Origin: Streptomyces sp. HM190 | GTDB taxonomy: Bacteria; Actinomycetota; Actinomycetes; Streptomycetales; Streptomycetaceae | Assembly: GCF_009857135.1 (NCBI RefSeq) | Contig: NZ_CP047318.1 | Coordinates: 2,356,001-2,420,000, forward strand | Direction: 5' to 3' | Length of the DNA: 64,000 nt | Part shown: positions 34,710 through 44,049 of the stretch, piece by piece | How positions within the stretch are numbered: position 1 is the stretch's first letter | Layout: each line of letters begins with the position of its first letter | Made by a program: the position numbers and the translations under genes | The notes under the pieces: model-generated | What the model was told of the DNA's origin: nothing | The model's database searches: none | The model's input: the letters and a program-made list of their open reading frames with translations, nothing else

Positions 34710-36357
34710 GGCCCGGGTTGCCGGCCTCCAGCGCGAACGAGGCGACCGTGGTGAGTCCGGCGTCCGGCGTCGTCACGTACGGCAGGGCGTGGAAGTCGGC
34801 GCGGGCCTGCGTCCGGCCGAGGGAGACCGTCAGGTAGCCGCGGCGGCCGTGGTAGAAGCGCATGTGCGGGTTGGCGGTCATGTAGGTGTCCCAGTTGGCG
34901 GGCTTGTCGGAGCCGTTGCCGCCGCTGCTGACGGAGGTGGCGACGAGTTCCGCGCCGACGGTGCGCGAGGAGCGGTCGTCGAAGTCGCGCTTGATGTCGA
35001 AGGCGTAGCCGACGTGGACGTCGCCGGTGAGGACCATCAGGTTCTCGATGCCGGCGGCGTCCGCGCCGGCGAGGACGCGTTCGCGGGAGGCCCGGTAGCC
35101 GTCCCAGGAGTCCATCGACACCTTGTAGTTCTCGCCGACGGCGTTGCGGCGCTGGGAGAAGGTGACCTGCTGGGGCACGACGTTCCAGATCGCGTCGGAG
35201 TCGGCCCAGCCGTCCAGCAGCCACTGCTCCTGCGCGTCGCCCGTGATGGAGCGCGCCGGGTCGGCGGACTCCGGGCCGGGGGTCTGCCAGCCGTCGCCCT
35301 GGGCCTGGTTGTCGCGGTACTGGCGGGTGTCGAGGATGTCGAACTGGGCGAGGCGGCCCCAGGAGAAGCGGCGGTAGAGGCGCATGTCGGGTCCGTCGGG
35401 CCGCTGCCGGCGCCGCAGCGGCTGGTTCTCCCAGTAGGCGCGGTAGGCGGCGGCGCGGCGCAGCAGGAACTCCTCGGGCGGGCTGTCGTGCTCGTCGTCG
35501 TCGCCGGCGTAGTTGTTCTCGGTCTCGTGGTCGTCCCAGGTGACGACGAAGGGGTGCGCGCGGTGGGCGGCCTGGAGGTCGGGGTCGGTCTTGTAGAGGG
35601 CGTACCGCAGCCGGTAGTCCTCCAAGGTGACGGTCTCGTGGTTGAAGTGGGCGGGCAGGACGCGGTCGGTGTAGTTGCGGGCGCCTCCGGCGGCGTTCAC
35701 GGCGTACTCGTAGAGGTAGTCCCCGAGGTGGAGGACGACATCGACGTCCTCGTTCGCGAGGTGCCGGTAGGCGGTGTAGTAGCCCTGGTCGTAGCGCTGG
35801 CAGGAGACGGCCGCGAAGGAGAGCCCCGAGGTGTCGGACAGCCGGCCGCGGCCGGGGGCGGTGCGGGTGCGGCCGGTGTCGCTGATCCAGGAGCCGGCGC
35901 GGAAGCGGTAGTGGTACACGCGGCCCGGATCGAGGTGGGCGACCTCGACGTGGACGGTGTGGTGGAACTCGGGGTGGGCGAGGGCGGTGCCGCGTCTGAC
36001 GACACGTCGGAAGTTCTCGTCGTGGGCCAGCTCCCAGCGGACGAGGACGCGTTCGGCGGGCAGCCCGCCGTCGGGCTCGTACGGTTCGGGGGCGAGCCGG
36101 GTCCACAGGAGCGCGGAGGTGGGCAGCGGGTCGCCGGAGGCCACGCCGAGGGTGAAGGGGTTCTCGGTGATGCGGCGCGGGTCCAGTTCGGCGGCGGCCG
36201 CGGCACCTGCGGTCGGGAGGTTGGTGGCGAGGGCGAGCGCGGCGGCTGCGCCGGTCAGGGTGAGGAACCGGCGGCGGTCGAAGTGGTGTGCGGCGGCGCG
36301 CAGTTCGGCCGAATGGGACGAGCGCGGCGGGGTCGCTCCGTGGGCTGCGTGGGTCAT
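34696..36357 (-). CDS. phoD: Alkaline phosphatase D (Tat-exported phosphodiesterase)
   Basis: A 553-residue secreted metallophosphatase/phosphodiesterase. The Tat signal is DRRRFLTLTG (Arg28-30) followed by an Ala-rich hydrophobic segment. PhoD landmarks: NPFTLGVASGDPLPTSALLWTRL, VSCQRYDQGYYTAYRHL, VVLHLGDYLYEY, FVVTWDDHE and LTGDVHVGYAFD. It releases phosphate from diesters and monoesters outside the cell, with Fe/Ca metals. The start is ATG 36357 with AGGAGA eight bases upstream. It is divergent from an SDR gene; I see no convincing PHO box direct repeat. Confidence 0.94.
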   Translation of the reverse strand: MTHAAHGATPPRSSHSAELRAAAHHFDRRRFLTLTGAAAALALATNLPTAGAAAAAELDPRRITENPFTLGVASGDPLPTSALLWTRLAPEPYEPDGGLPAERVLVRWELAHDENFRRVVRRGTALAHPEFHHTVHVEVAHLDPGRVYHYRFRAGSWISDTGRTRTAPGRGRLSDTSGLSFAAVSCQRYDQGYYTAYRHLANEDVDVVLHLGDYLYEYAVNAAGGARNYTDRVLPAHFNHETVTLEDYRLRYALYKTDPDLQAAHRAHPFVVTWDDHETENNYAGDDDEHDSPPEEFLLRRAAAYRAYWENQPLRRRQRPDGPDMRLYRRFSWGRLAQFDILDTRQYRDNQAQGDGWQTPGPESADPARSITGDAQEQWLLDGWADSDAIWNVVPQQVTFSQRRNAVGENYKVSMDSWDGYRASRERVLAGADAAGIENLMVLTGDVHVGYAFDIKRDFDDRSSRTVGAELVATSVSSGGNGSDKPANWDTYMTANPHMRFYHGRRGYLTVSLGRTQARADFHALPYVTTPDAGLTTVASFALEAGNPGLTPV

Positions 36358-36517
36358 CTGGCCGTCTCCTGAAGGTAGTTGTCCTTGAGCATTGGAGTGG
36401 CCAGGTTCGACGACCTTCTGTCCTGTACACAACAGCCAGGTGGCGGACGCGTGAGTTCCCCATGCCCGGCCCCCTCCTGCCCGGCCCGCCGCGGCGCCTC
36501 CCCTACGCTGCGGCCCC

Positions 36518-37270
36518 ATGAGGACCGAGGGAACGAAGATCGCGATCGTGACGGGTGCGGGCTCCGGCATCGGGCGGGCCGTGGCCCGGGAACTGCTCGG
36601 CGCCGGATGGTCGGTGGCGCTCGCGGGGCGGCGGGCGGAGAAGCTCACCGGGACGGCGGACGGGACACGGGAGGCGCTGTGCGTCCCGACGGACGTGTCA
36701 CGCCCCGAGGAGGTGGCGGCCCTCTTCTCCGCCGTGCGGGAGCGGTTCGGGCGGCTGGACCTGCTGTTCAACAACGCGGGGACGTTCGGGCCGGGCGGGG
36801 TGCCGGTGGAGGAACTGGACTACGCGGCCTGGCGGCACGTGGTGGACACCAACCTCAACGGGGCGTTCCTGTGCGCGCAGGCGGCGTACCGGCAGATGAA
36901 GGAGCAGGACCCCCACGGCGGCCGGATCATCAACAACGGGTCCGTCTCGGCGCACGCGCCGCGCCCGCACTCGGTGGCCTACACGGCGACCAAGCACGCA
37001 CTGACGGGCCTGACCAGGTCGCTGTCGCTGGACGGGCGGCCGTACCGCATCGCGGTCGGGCAGATCGACATCGGCAACGCGGCGACCGACATGACCGAGC
37101 GGATGAGCCACGGGGTTGCGCAGGCGAACGGGCAGCTCATGGCCGAGCCCGTGATGGACGTCGCCGACGTGGCCCGCACCGTGCGGCACATGGCGGAGCT
37201 GCCGCTGGAGGCGAATGTGCAGTTCGCGACGGTGCTGGCGACGACGATGCCGTACGTGGGGCGCGGCTGA
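36518..37270 (+). CDS. SDR-family oxidoreductase
   Basis: A 250-residue classical short-chain dehydrogenase. Cofactor motif TGAGSGIG near residue 13, NNAG near residue 87, and the catalytic Ser and Tyr-Lys in NGSVSAH and AYTATKHAL. The arginine pair after the Rossmann turn (AGRRAEKL) favours NADPH. The C-terminal substrate part includes [14 protein letters not shown]. Substrate unknown. Confidence 0.92.
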   Translation: MRTEGTKIAIVTGAGSGIGRAVARELLGAGWSVALAGRRAEKLTGTADGTREALCVPTDVSRPEEVAALFSAVRERFGRLDLLFNNAGTFGPGGVPVEELDYAAWRHVVDTNLNGAFLCAQAAYRQMKEQDPHGGRIINNGSVSAHAPRPHSVAYTATKHALTGLTRSLSLDGRPYRIAVGQIDIGNAATDMTERMSHGVAQANGQLMAEPVMDVADVARTVRHMAELPLEANVQFATVLATTMPYVGRG

Positions 37271-37436
37271 GCCCTGGCGGGAACTGGTCCAGGACTCAAC
37301 CTGCACAAACGGAAGGTGTTACTCCAGGCCATTCGAGCACGTGGGATGTCATATGCTCATCACTCCTCCACCGGAGCTTCACATCTGGGCTTCACAGTTG
37401 GAGGAGATGGCTTCCGTCACCACACCGAGGGGGGAT

Positions 37437-37519
37437 GGGGCAGCCGTCCCGCGCTCCGGAAGGGGGCGGACCTCGCGTGGGACCGCGAGGTGTGCACCGG
37501 GACACGGGACGGCTGCCCC
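37437..37519. ncRNA. Candidate structured RNA: 15-bp closing stem with inner hairpin
   Basis: GGGGCAGCCGTCCCG (37437-37451) pairs perfectly with 37505-37519 across 53 nt. Inside, CCTCGCG (37471-37477) pairs with CGCGAGG (37484-37490). This multi-stem design is unlike a simple terminator and could be a small RNA or a large bidirectional terminator; palindromes cannot tell the strand. Confidence 0.4.
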
Positions 37520-37527
37520 GCCGTACC

Positions 37528-37548
37528 GCCCGCCCCCCGAGGGCGGGC
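37528..37548 (-). terminator. Terminator hairpin after aldo/keto reductase gene
   Basis: GCCCGCCC (37528-37535) and GGGCGGGC (37541-37548) form a perfect 8-bp stem with loop CCCGA, about 32 bp past the aldo/keto reductase stop (37580). Confidence 0.55.
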
Positions 37549-37579
37549 CGGGAAGCCGCACCGGCCACCGCCGTGCGGC

Positions 37580-38575
37580 TCAGCGCCCCAGGACCCGGTC
37601 GACCTCGGCCAGTTGGTCCGCGGTGAGCGGCCCCTTCGCGAGGGCACCGGCGTTCTCCTCGGCCTGGGCGACCGAGCGGAAGCCGGGAATGGGCACCGTC
37701 CGCGGGCTGCGGGCCCAGATCCAGGCGAGGGCTCCCTGCGCGAGCGTGCGGCCCCCGCTGGTCAGGATCTCCCGCAACGCCTCCACCCGGCCGGTCCATT
37801 CGGGGTCCGCCCCGCCGTCCGCGGTGAAGCCCGGCAGCCAGGCGGGCGGGGTGCTGCGGATGTCACCGGCCGCCAGGGGGCGCCCCGGGGTGTGCCGGCC
37901 GGTGAGCAGACCCATGGCGAGGGGGCTGCGGTTGATGCTCGCCAGGTCCGACTCCTCGCACAGGGCCAGGAGTTCGGGGGCGGGCTGCAGGATGTTCAGC
38001 CGGTGCTGGACGGCCGTGCAGTGCGGCCCCCGTGCGAACACGGCGGCCCGGTCGGCGTCGTCGGTGCTCCACGCGTACGCCCGGATCAGGCCCTCGCGGA
38101 CGAACTCCTCGCACATGTCCCGCAGTTCGGCCGCCCGCTCCGGGTCGGCGTCCGACAGGTGGAGCTGGTAGAGGTCGACGTGGTCGGTGCCGAGGCGGTC
38201 GAGGGAGGCGGTGAGGGCGCGGCGGGCGTGGGCCGGGGTGTCGTCCTGGCCGGTGAGGGTGCGGGTGCGCTCGTCGAAGACGTTGCCCCACTTGGTGGCC
38301 ACGACGACGTCCGCGCGGCGCCGGCCGAGCGCGCGGCCGAGGACGCGTTCGCTGTGGCCCGTCCCGTAGACGTCCGCCGTGTCGAAGAAGGTGACGCCGA
38401 GGTCGAGGGCGCGGCGCACGGCCCGCACGGACTCCTCGTCGTCGACCTTGCCCCAGCCGAGCGGCTGCCCGTCGGCGGACCGCCATTCGCCTCCTATCGC
38501 CCAACAGCCGAAGCCGAGAGCGCTGACCTGGATGCCGCTGCGGCCGAGGGGCCTCGTGTACGTGGTGGTCTCCAT
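37580..38575 (-). CDS. Aldo/keto reductase
   Basis: A 331-residue NADPH-dependent (beta/alpha)8 oxidoreductase. The catalytic tetrad is visible: Asp and Tyr in FFDTADVYGTGHSE, Lys in VATKWGN and His in DLYQLHLSD. NADPH contacts lie near IPGFRSVAQAEENAGAL. Starts with ETTTYTRPLGRSGIQVSALGFG; ATG 38575 is chosen over an ATG 13 codons earlier because family members begin here. No good Shine-Dalgarno. Confidence 0.9.
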   Translation of the reverse strand: METTTYTRPLGRSGIQVSALGFGCWAIGGEWRSADGQPLGWGKVDDEESVRAVRRALDLGVTFFDTADVYGTGHSERVLGRALGRRRADVVVATKWGNVFDERTRTLTGQDDTPAHARRALTASLDRLGTDHVDLYQLHLSDADPERAAELRDMCEEFVREGLIRAYAWSTDDADRAAVFARGPHCTAVQHRLNILQPAPELLALCEESDLASINRSPLAMGLLTGRHTPGRPLAAGDIRSTPPAWLPGFTADGGADPEWTGRVEALREILTSGGRTLAQGALAWIWARSPRTVPIPGFRSVAQAEENAGALAKGPLTADQLAEVDRVLGR

Positions 38576-38677
38576 GTCAGGCGACGCTAGGAGTTGGAGC
38601 GCGCACGAAGGCAAGCCCTCACGCTGAGAAGCCGCCGCGCAGAAGGGGTCACGGGTGCCGGGCGTACGGGTGCGGAG

Positions 38678-39004
38678 TCAGGCCTGGCCCGTCTCGAAGT
38701 GGGAGATCCTGCCGTCGTCCGAGACCGTGAAACGCCAGGTGGTGCGCATCTCGCCCCAGGTGTCGTTGCGGTAGTCGGCGACCAGGGAGCGGCCGCCGTC
38801 GGACTCGCGCTGGACCGCCATGTGGCCGTGGGAGGAGAAGATCTCCCGGTCGGTCCAGTCCGCGAGGTCCCGGTCGGAGCCGTCGTCCGACATGGTCGCG
38901 TCGTCGGCGAGGAGGGCCATGAAGGCGTCGCGGTCCTGCGCGTTCACGGCGTTGACGAAGGCGCGGACGGTCGGATCACTGAGTCTGGCGGGTGCGATCG
39001 TCAT
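38678..39004 (-). CDS. NTF2-like (SnoaL-type) small protein
   Basis: A 108-residue protein with the cone-shaped NTF2 fold: VRAFVNAVNAQDRDAFMALLADDATMSDDG, then DWTDREIFSSHGHMAVQRE and TTWRFTVSDDGRISHFETG. Family members include polyketide cyclases, isomerases and binding proteins; the His/Asp set does not identify a reaction. Start MTIAPARLSD at 39004; an ATG five codons earlier is possible. Confidence 0.78.
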   Translation of the reverse strand: MTIAPARLSDPTVRAFVNAVNAQDRDAFMALLADDATMSDDGSDRDLADWTDREIFSSHGHMAVQRESDGGRSLVADYRNDTWGEMRTTWRFTVSDDGRISHFETGQA

Positions 39005-39227
39005 GCCGGCCAGCCTCACACCGGCGTTACCCGCCCGCCACCGGACGCGCGCGACGGAGTGGCCGCGCCTTTCCCTCCCGTCCCCGGACCTCCCCGGACC
39101 TCTCCGGCCCTCCCTTCCCCACCACTCGAACGGCGGCGCGGGCGGCCCCGAGGCGGGTCATCGGTGCGACGGTGGTGACGCGGGAGGGGAAACCGTCCGA
39201 TCGCCACCGTCCGTTCCGGGAGTCACC

Positions 39228-39773
39228 GTGACCGCATTCGACCGACGTGATCTGGGCCTGCTGCTCCTCCGCCTGGGGACCGGCGGGGTCCTCGCCGCGC
39301 ACGGGACGCAGAAGCTGTTCGGCTGGTTCGGCGGGCACGGCATCGAGGGCACCGGCGCCTTCATGGAGTCGGTGGGGTACACGCCGGGCCGGGCGAGCGC
39401 CACCGCGTCGGGGCTGGCCGAGACCGGCGGCGGCACCCTGCTCGCCCTCGGTCTCGCGACCCCCGTCGCCGGTACCGCCGCGGCCGGCGCCATGGCGGGC
39501 GCCGCCGCCGTGCACACCCCCAACGGCTTCTTCAACACGAACGGCGGCTACGAGCACCCCGCGACCCTGGGCCTGGCCGCCGCGGCGCTGGCGATCGCCG
39601 GTCCCGGCAGGCTCTCCCTCGACCACGCGTTCCGCCATGTCGTCGACCGGGGCTGGATGGTGCCGTCGGCGCTCGCCTTCACGGCCGCCACCACGGCGCT
39701 GGTGATCGGCGGCCGGACCAGGCGGATGCGGCGGCAGAAGCAGGGCGAGCAGGAGGCGTTGTCCGAGGAGTGA
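39228..39773 (+). CDS. DoxX-family membrane protein
   Basis: A 181-residue, four-helix membrane protein. DoxX hallmarks: LGLLLLRLGTGGVLAAHGTQKLFGWFGG, then GLAETGGGTLLALGLATPVAG and NGFFNTNGGYEHPATL. Family members link to redox or thiol stress, but no reaction is shown. Start GTG 39228, with GGGAG five bases upstream. A basic tail (RTRRMRRQKQ) ends it. Confidence 0.88.
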   Translation: MTAFDRRDLGLLLLRLGTGGVLAAHGTQKLFGWFGGHGIEGTGAFMESVGYTPGRASATASGLAETGGGTLLALGLATPVAGTAAAGAMAGAAAVHTPNGFFNTNGGYEHPATLGLAAAALAIAGPGRLSLDHAFRHVVDRGWMVPSALAFTAATTALVIGGRTRRMRRQKQGEQEALSEE

Positions 39774-39809
39774 CCTCCCCGCTCGGCGCGGGCGTGACAA
39801 GCTGCGCCC

Positions 39810-40154
39810 ATGAGCGAGCGGAACGACGCCCCCGGCGACCCCTGGCAGTCCGTGGAACTGCTGCACTCCTGGCTGGAGTCGAACCGTGTGCACGACGGCC
39901 GTGAGCTGTTGCTGCTGCGGCTGCTGAAGCTCCAGGAGGAGGTCGGCGAGGTCGCCGAGGCGGTGATCGGCGTCACCGGCTCCAACCCGCGCAAGGGCAC
40001 CACGCACAGCTGGGACGACGTACGTTCCGAACTGTGCGATGTGATCATCACGGCGATGGTGGCGCTGCGCACCCTCGCCCCGGACGCCCGCGCGGTCTTC
40101 GCCGCCCACCTCGCCCGGGTCGCGGAACGCTCCCTGGACGCCCGGCGCGGCTGA
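39810..40154 (+). CDS. MazG-like all-alpha NTP pyrophosphohydrolase
   Basis: A 114-residue protein. The Mg-binding motif is KLQEEVGEVAEAVIG with a second acidic helix SELCDVIITAMVAL (E-x2-D pattern), the MazG four-helix arrangement. It probably hydrolyses non-canonical or damaged dNTPs. It lies 36 bp after doxX on the same strand, so the two may share a transcript. Confidence 0.85.
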   Translation: MSERNDAPGDPWQSVELLHSWLESNRVHDGRELLLLRLLKLQEEVGEVAEAVIGVTGSNPRKGTTHSWDDVRSELCDVIITAMVALRTLAPDARAVFAAHLARVAERSLDARRG

Positions 40155-40208
40155 CGACGCGCCGCATCACCGTGGTCACCGGGCCGACGACGCGCCGCAT
40201 CGCCGTGG
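40153..40208. repeat. Two-copy 23-bp direct repeat
   Basis: GACGACGCGCCGCATC(A/G)CCGTGG occurs at 40153-40175 and 40186-40208 (period 33, one mismatch). The first copy overlaps the last codons of the MazG-like gene. A truncated third unit (GACGACGC) starts near 40219. Confidence 0.65.
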
Positions 40209-40455
40209 CCGTGAGCTGACGACGCTCCATCCTCCTGGCGGCCGTGAGGGACTTCGTCAGGCGTCGCGCGACGCCCCGCGCGCCGGGTGAGAGGGGCGCG
40301 CGGGCTGCACGGTCATACCGGGGGGTGATCCGGCGGCCGGTTCGTACTGCGTGACGAGTAGGCGGGATTGTCGGCAGCCGCACGACGACCCGGAGGGCCT
40401 CGCCACGGGAGTCTGTGCGGGTATCCCAGACATCTGACGTGGAGACCTGCGCCCC
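40155..40455. other. 301-bp intergenic region before the MMPL gene
   Basis: No gene supported. It holds the direct repeats at its left end and, nearer the MMPL start, an A/T-richer stretch (about 40335-40375, GTACTGCGTGACGAG) that may carry the promoter. Confidence 0.4.
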
Positions 40456-42663
40456 ATGGCAACCTTCCTCTATCGGCTGGGCCGGCTGGCCTTCCGTAAA
40501 CGCTGGTACGTCACCCTCGTGTGGGTGGCGGTCCTCGGTGCCGTCGGTATCGGCGCCGTCAAGGCCCCGGGAGCCTCCGCGGAGGAGTTCTCCATGCCGG
40601 GCATCGAGTCCCAGAAGGCGTTCGACCTGATGGAGGAGCGCTTCCCCGGTCTGACCGCCGACGGCGCCACCGCCCGGGTCGTGTTCGTCGCGCCGGGCGG
40701 TCAGAAGGTCACCGCCGCCGCGAACAGGAAGGCGATCGAGGAGACCGTCGCCGACCTGGCCGACGGCTCGCAGGTCGCGAACGCCGTCGACCCGTTCCAG
40801 GCACGCGCCGTCAGCCAGGACGGCTCCACGGCGTACGCGACCGTCACCTACGAGGTCGGCGCCGACGAACTCGCCGACGCGAGCAGGACCCACCTGGAGA
40901 ACGCCCTCCACCAGGCCCAGGACGCCGGGCTGACCGTCGAGGCGGGCGGCGACGCCGTCGCGCAGCGGGGCGGCGCGGGCGGCGCGGCCGAGGTCATCGG
41001 TGTCGCCATCGCCGCCGTCGTCCTGCTGATCACCTTCGGGTCGCTCGCCGCGGCCGGGCTGCCGCTGCTGACCGCGCTGGTCGGCGTCGGGATCAGCATG
41101 GCCGCCATCGTCGCCCTGTCCGACGCGCTCGGCCTGTCCACCACCACGGGCACCCTCGCGATGATGCTGGGCCTCGCGGTCGGCATCGACTACGCCCTGT
41201 TCGTCGTCTCCCGCTACCGCGAGGAACGCGCCGGGGGCCGTACGCCCGAGGAGGCGACCGCGCTGGCCACCGGCACCGCGGGATCGGCGGTCGTGTTCGC
41301 CGGGCTCACCGTCGTCATCGCGCTGGCCGGACTGTCCGTGGTCGGCATCCCGATGCTGACGAAGATGGGCCTGGCAGCCGCCGGAGCGGTCGTCGTCGCC
41401 GTACTGATCGCGCTGACCCTGGTCCCGGCCGTCCTCGGGTTCTGGCCGAACGCGGTGCTCGCCCGCAAGGCCCGCAGGAGCGGCCGGCTGGAGAGGAGCG
41501 GCGACAACGGCGGCACCCGCTGGTCCCGGTTCGTGCTGCGCCGTCCCGTGCCCGTCCTGCTCCTCGGTGTCATAGGTCTCGGCGCGCTCGCCGTACCGAT
41601 GACCGACCTCCAGCTGGGCATGCCCGGCGACGAGGCCAAGCCGGTCTCCACCACCGAGCGCCGCGCCTACGACGCGCTCGCCGAGGGCTTCGGGCCCGGC
41701 TTCAACGGGCCGCTGACGATCGTCGTGGACGCCCGGGGCGCCGACGACGCCAAGGCCGCCGCCGAGACGGTCGCGAAGGACATCGGCGCCACCGAGGGCA
41801 TCGTGTCCGTCTCCCCCGCGCGCTTCAACGAGGCCGGCGACACCGCCGTCTTCTCCGCCGTGCCCGCCACCGCGCCGACCGACGAGAAGACCAAGGACCT
41901 GGTGACGGTCATCCGGGACGAGCGGCCCGGCATCGAGGCGGAGACGGGCGCGACCTACGAGGTCACCGGCACCACCGCGCTGAACATCGACATCTCCGAC
42001 AAGGTCCAGTCGGCGCTGGTCCCCTATCTGCTGGTGGTGGTCGGTCTCGCCGTCCTGCTGCTGCTCGTCGTCTTCCGCTCGCTGCTCGTGCCGCTCAAGG
42101 CCGCCCTCGGCTTCCTGCTGTCGGTGCTCGCCTCCCTCGGCGTGGTCGTCCTGGTCTTCCAGCAGGGCCACGGCGCGGAGCTGCTGGGCGTGGAGCAGAC
42201 CGGCCCGATCATGAGCCTGATGCCGATCTTCCTGGTGGGCATCGTCTTCGGTCTCGCCATGGACTACGAGGTGTTCCTCGTCTCCCGGATGCGGGAGGCG
42301 TACGTCCACGGCGACCGGCCCGACGAGGCGATCACCAGCGGGTTCCGGCACAGCGCCCGGGTGGTCGCGGCGGCCGCCCTGATCATGATCGCGGTGTTCG
42401 CCGGGTTCATCGGCGAGAGCGACTCCATGATCAAGATGATCGGCTTCGGCCTGGCCTCGGCGGTCCTGTTCGACGCGTTCGTCGTCCGGATGGCGATCGT
42501 GCCGGCCGTGCTCGCGCTGCTCGGCGACCGGGCCTGGTGGCTGCCGAAGTGGCTGGACCGCGTGCTGCCCCGCGTGGACGTGGAGGGCGAGGCGCTCAGC
42601 CGCCACCCCGAGGCGGAGCCCGGCCCCGCGGAGCCCGCCGAACCCGCGGCGGCCCGGGTCTGA
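40456..42663 (+). CDS. MMPL-family RND transporter
   Basis: A 735-residue exporter with the MMPL layout: TM1 (RKRWYVTLVWVAVLGAVGIG), a large outer loop (about 40-175), TM2-6, a second loop (about 390-510), then TM7-12. Proton-relay motifs are GLAVGIDYALFVVSRYREE and VFGLAMDYEVFLVSRMREA. It probably exports lipids or hydrophobic metabolites. Start ATG 40456 has GGAGA upstream. It ends in a perfect hairpin (42686-42721) and is followed by a two-component pair that may control it. Confidence 0.93.
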   Translation: MATFLYRLGRLAFRKRWYVTLVWVAVLGAVGIGAVKAPGASAEEFSMPGIESQKAFDLMEERFPGLTADGATARVVFVAPGGQKVTAAANRKAIEETVADLADGSQVANAVDPFQARAVSQDGSTAYATVTYEVGADELADASRTHLENALHQAQDAGLTVEAGGDAVAQRGGAGGAAEVIGVAIAAVVLLITFGSLAAAGLPLLTALVGVGISMAAIVALSDALGLSTTTGTLAMMLGLAVGIDYALFVVSRYREERAGGRTPEEATALATGTAGSAVVFAGLTVVIALAGLSVVGIPMLTKMGLAAAGAVVVAVLIALTLVPAVLGFWPNAVLARKARRSGRLERSGDNGGTRWSRFVLRRPVPVLLLGVIGLGALAVPMTDLQLGMPGDEAKPVSTTERRAYDALAEGFGPGFNGPLTIVVDARGADDAKAAAETVAKDIGATEGIVSVSPARFNEAGDTAVFSAVPATAPTDEKTKDLVTVIRDERPGIEAETGATYEVTGTTALNIDISDKVQSALVPYLLVVVGLAVLLLLVVFRSLLVPLKAALGFLLSVLASLGVVVLVFQQGHGAELLGVEQTGPIMSLMPIFLVGIVFGLAMDYEVFLVSRMREAYVHGDRPDEAITSGFRHSARVVAAAALIMIAVFAGFIGESDSMIKMIGFGLASAVLFDAFVVRMAIVPAVLALLGDRAWWLPKWLDRVLPRVDVEGEALSRHPEAEPGPAEPAEPAAARV

Positions 42664-42685
42664 CCTCGCCGCACCACCCCCCACC

Positions 42686-42721
42686 GGGGGCCGTCCGTGG
42701 CGAAAACCACGGACGGCCCCC
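42686..42721 (+). terminator. Terminator after MMPL gene
   Basis: GGGGGCCGTCCGTGG (42686-42700) and its exact complement (42707-42721) form a 15-bp stem with loop CGAAAA, 23 bp past the stop. Confidence 0.8.
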
Positions 42722-42780
42722 GGGGCGTGCGCCCCCGATGTCGACCACGATGGTCCCGAGTCCCACCGACCGGAGTCACG

Positions 42781-44049
42781 ATGAGTTTCAGCCTGGACCG
42801 GCGCTACGCCGACCGCCTGGAGGAGTTCACGGACCGCAGCCGCTTCCTCATCGACCTGGTACTGGCGGCGGCGCTGATGGGCTGCGCGACCCTCGGCAGC
42901 GCGCTCACCCTGCCGGGCGCCGACCCGCCGGACCGGGACAACATCGGCGTCGCGCTCATGGGTGCCTCCTGCCTGGCCCTGCTCAAGCACCGCACGCACC
43001 CGCGCACCGCCCTCGTCATCACCGCGCTGTGCACGGTCGTCGCGGTCTCGCGGGGCTATCTGGTCACCCCCCTGCTGCTGGCACCGGTCATGGGCGCCCT
43101 GTACTGGCTGGCCACCCAGACCGACCGCAGGACCACCCGCCTCTACGGCCTCACCACCATCGCGGCGACGACGCTCGCGGCGGTGTTCGCCGACTCCATG
43201 GACCACCTCTCCCTGCTGATCAGGACGATCGGCCCCGTCTTCTGGCTGCTGCTGCCCCTCGTCACGGGCAAGGCGACCCAGGTGCGGCGGGCCTATCTGA
43301 AGTCGGTGCAGGCCCGCGCCGAGCACGCCGAGCGCACCCGGGAGGAGGAGGCCCGCCTGCGGGTGGCGGAGGAGCGGATGCGCATCGCCCGCGACCTGCA
43401 CGACGTGGTGGCCCACCATCTGGCGCTCGCCAACGCCCAGGCGGGCACGGCCGCGCATCTCACCCGCACCGATCCCGCACAGGCCCACCGGATCCTCACC
43501 GACCTGACGGCCACCACGTCGTCGGCGCTGCGCGAGCTGAAGGCCACCGTCGGTGTGCTGCGCCAGCCCGACGACCCGGAGGCGCCCCTCGCCCCCACCC
43601 CCGGCCTGCACCAGCTCCCCGACCTGGTCGCCGCGTGCGCGTCCGCCGGTCTCACGGTCACCGTGACCACCGAGGGGCCCCCGGGCGCGCTCGACCCGGG
43701 GGTGGACCTGACCGCGTACCGGATCGTGCAGGAGGCCCTCACCAACGTCAGCAAGCACGCCGGGGTGGACACGGCGCGCATCCGCCTCGCCTACGCGGAC
43801 TCCCATCTGACGATCACGGTCACCGACGACGGCAACGGCAGCGGGAGCGGGAGCGGGATGGCTCCGCCCGGCCGTGCGGTCGGCTCCTGCCGCGGCTTCG
43901 GTCTCATCGGGATGCGCGAGCGCGCCCAGTCGGTCGGCGGCGTCCTGAGCGCCGGTCACCGCCCCGAAGGCGGCTTCGAGGTCACCACCGATCTACCGCT
44001 GCGCCCCCGCCCCCGCACCCCCCAGCCCGAAGGCGAACCGACCCCATGA
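42781..44049 (+). CDS. Sensor histidine kinase (NarL/DesK type)
   Basis: A 422-residue kinase with a four- to five-helix membrane sensor (about 25-165), a coiled-coil linker (RAEHAERTREEEARLRVAEE), and a HisKA_3 domain RIARDLHDVVAHHLALANAQAG with phospho-His207. The ATPase domain has the N box in RIVQEALTNVSKHAG and an altered loop (DDGNGSGSGSGMAPPG) before GFGLIGMRERAQSVGG. It starts at ATG 42781 (GGAG upstream) and overlaps the response regulator gene by 4 bp (ATGA). With no periplasmic domain it likely senses a membrane signal such as lipid or envelope stress. Confidence 0.93.
   Translation: MSFSLDRRYADRLEEFTDRSRFLIDLVLAAALMGCATLGSALTLPGADPPDRDNIGVALMGASCLALLKHRTHPRTALVITALCTVVAVSRGYLVTPLLLAPVMGALYWLATQTDRRTTRLYGLTTIAATTLAAVFADSMDHLSLLIRTIGPVFWLLLPLVTGKATQVRRAYLKSVQARAEHAERTREEEARLRVAEERMRIARDLHDVVAHHLALANAQAGTAAHLTRTDPAQAHRILTDLTATTSSALRELKATVGVLRQPDDPEAPLAPTPGLHQLPDLVAACASAGLTVTVTTEGPPGALDPGVDLTAYRIVQEALTNVSKHAGVDTARIRLAYADSHLTITVTDDGNGSGSGSGMAPPGRAVGSCRGFGLIGMRERAQSVGGVLSAGHRPEGGFEVTTDLPLRPRPRTPQPEGEPTP

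Larger units (their letters stand above)
37271..37579. other. 309-bp region between convergent SDR and aldo/keto reductase genes
   Basis: No gene is supported. It holds a long perfect closing stem (37437-37451/37505-37519) with inner hairpins, then a terminator-like hairpin (37528-37548). The first 150 bp is less GC-rich than average. Confidence 0.5.

Noticed and set aside
37316..38590. Plus-strand frame through the structured intergenic region and over the aldo/keto reductase gene
   Set aside because: Antisense to a clear enzyme gene and lacking any motif.
40048..43959. A 1303-codon minus-strand frame opposite the MMPL and kinase genes
   Set aside because: It lies antisense to two well-recognised genes and reads as Gly/Arg/Asp-rich low-complexity protein, the usual mirror image of high-GC coding DNA.
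40521..44045. A long plus-strand frame upstream of and in phase with the response regulator
   Set aside because: Only the part from ATG 44046 is real; the rest is Arg/Pro-rich shadow of the MMPL and kinase genes.
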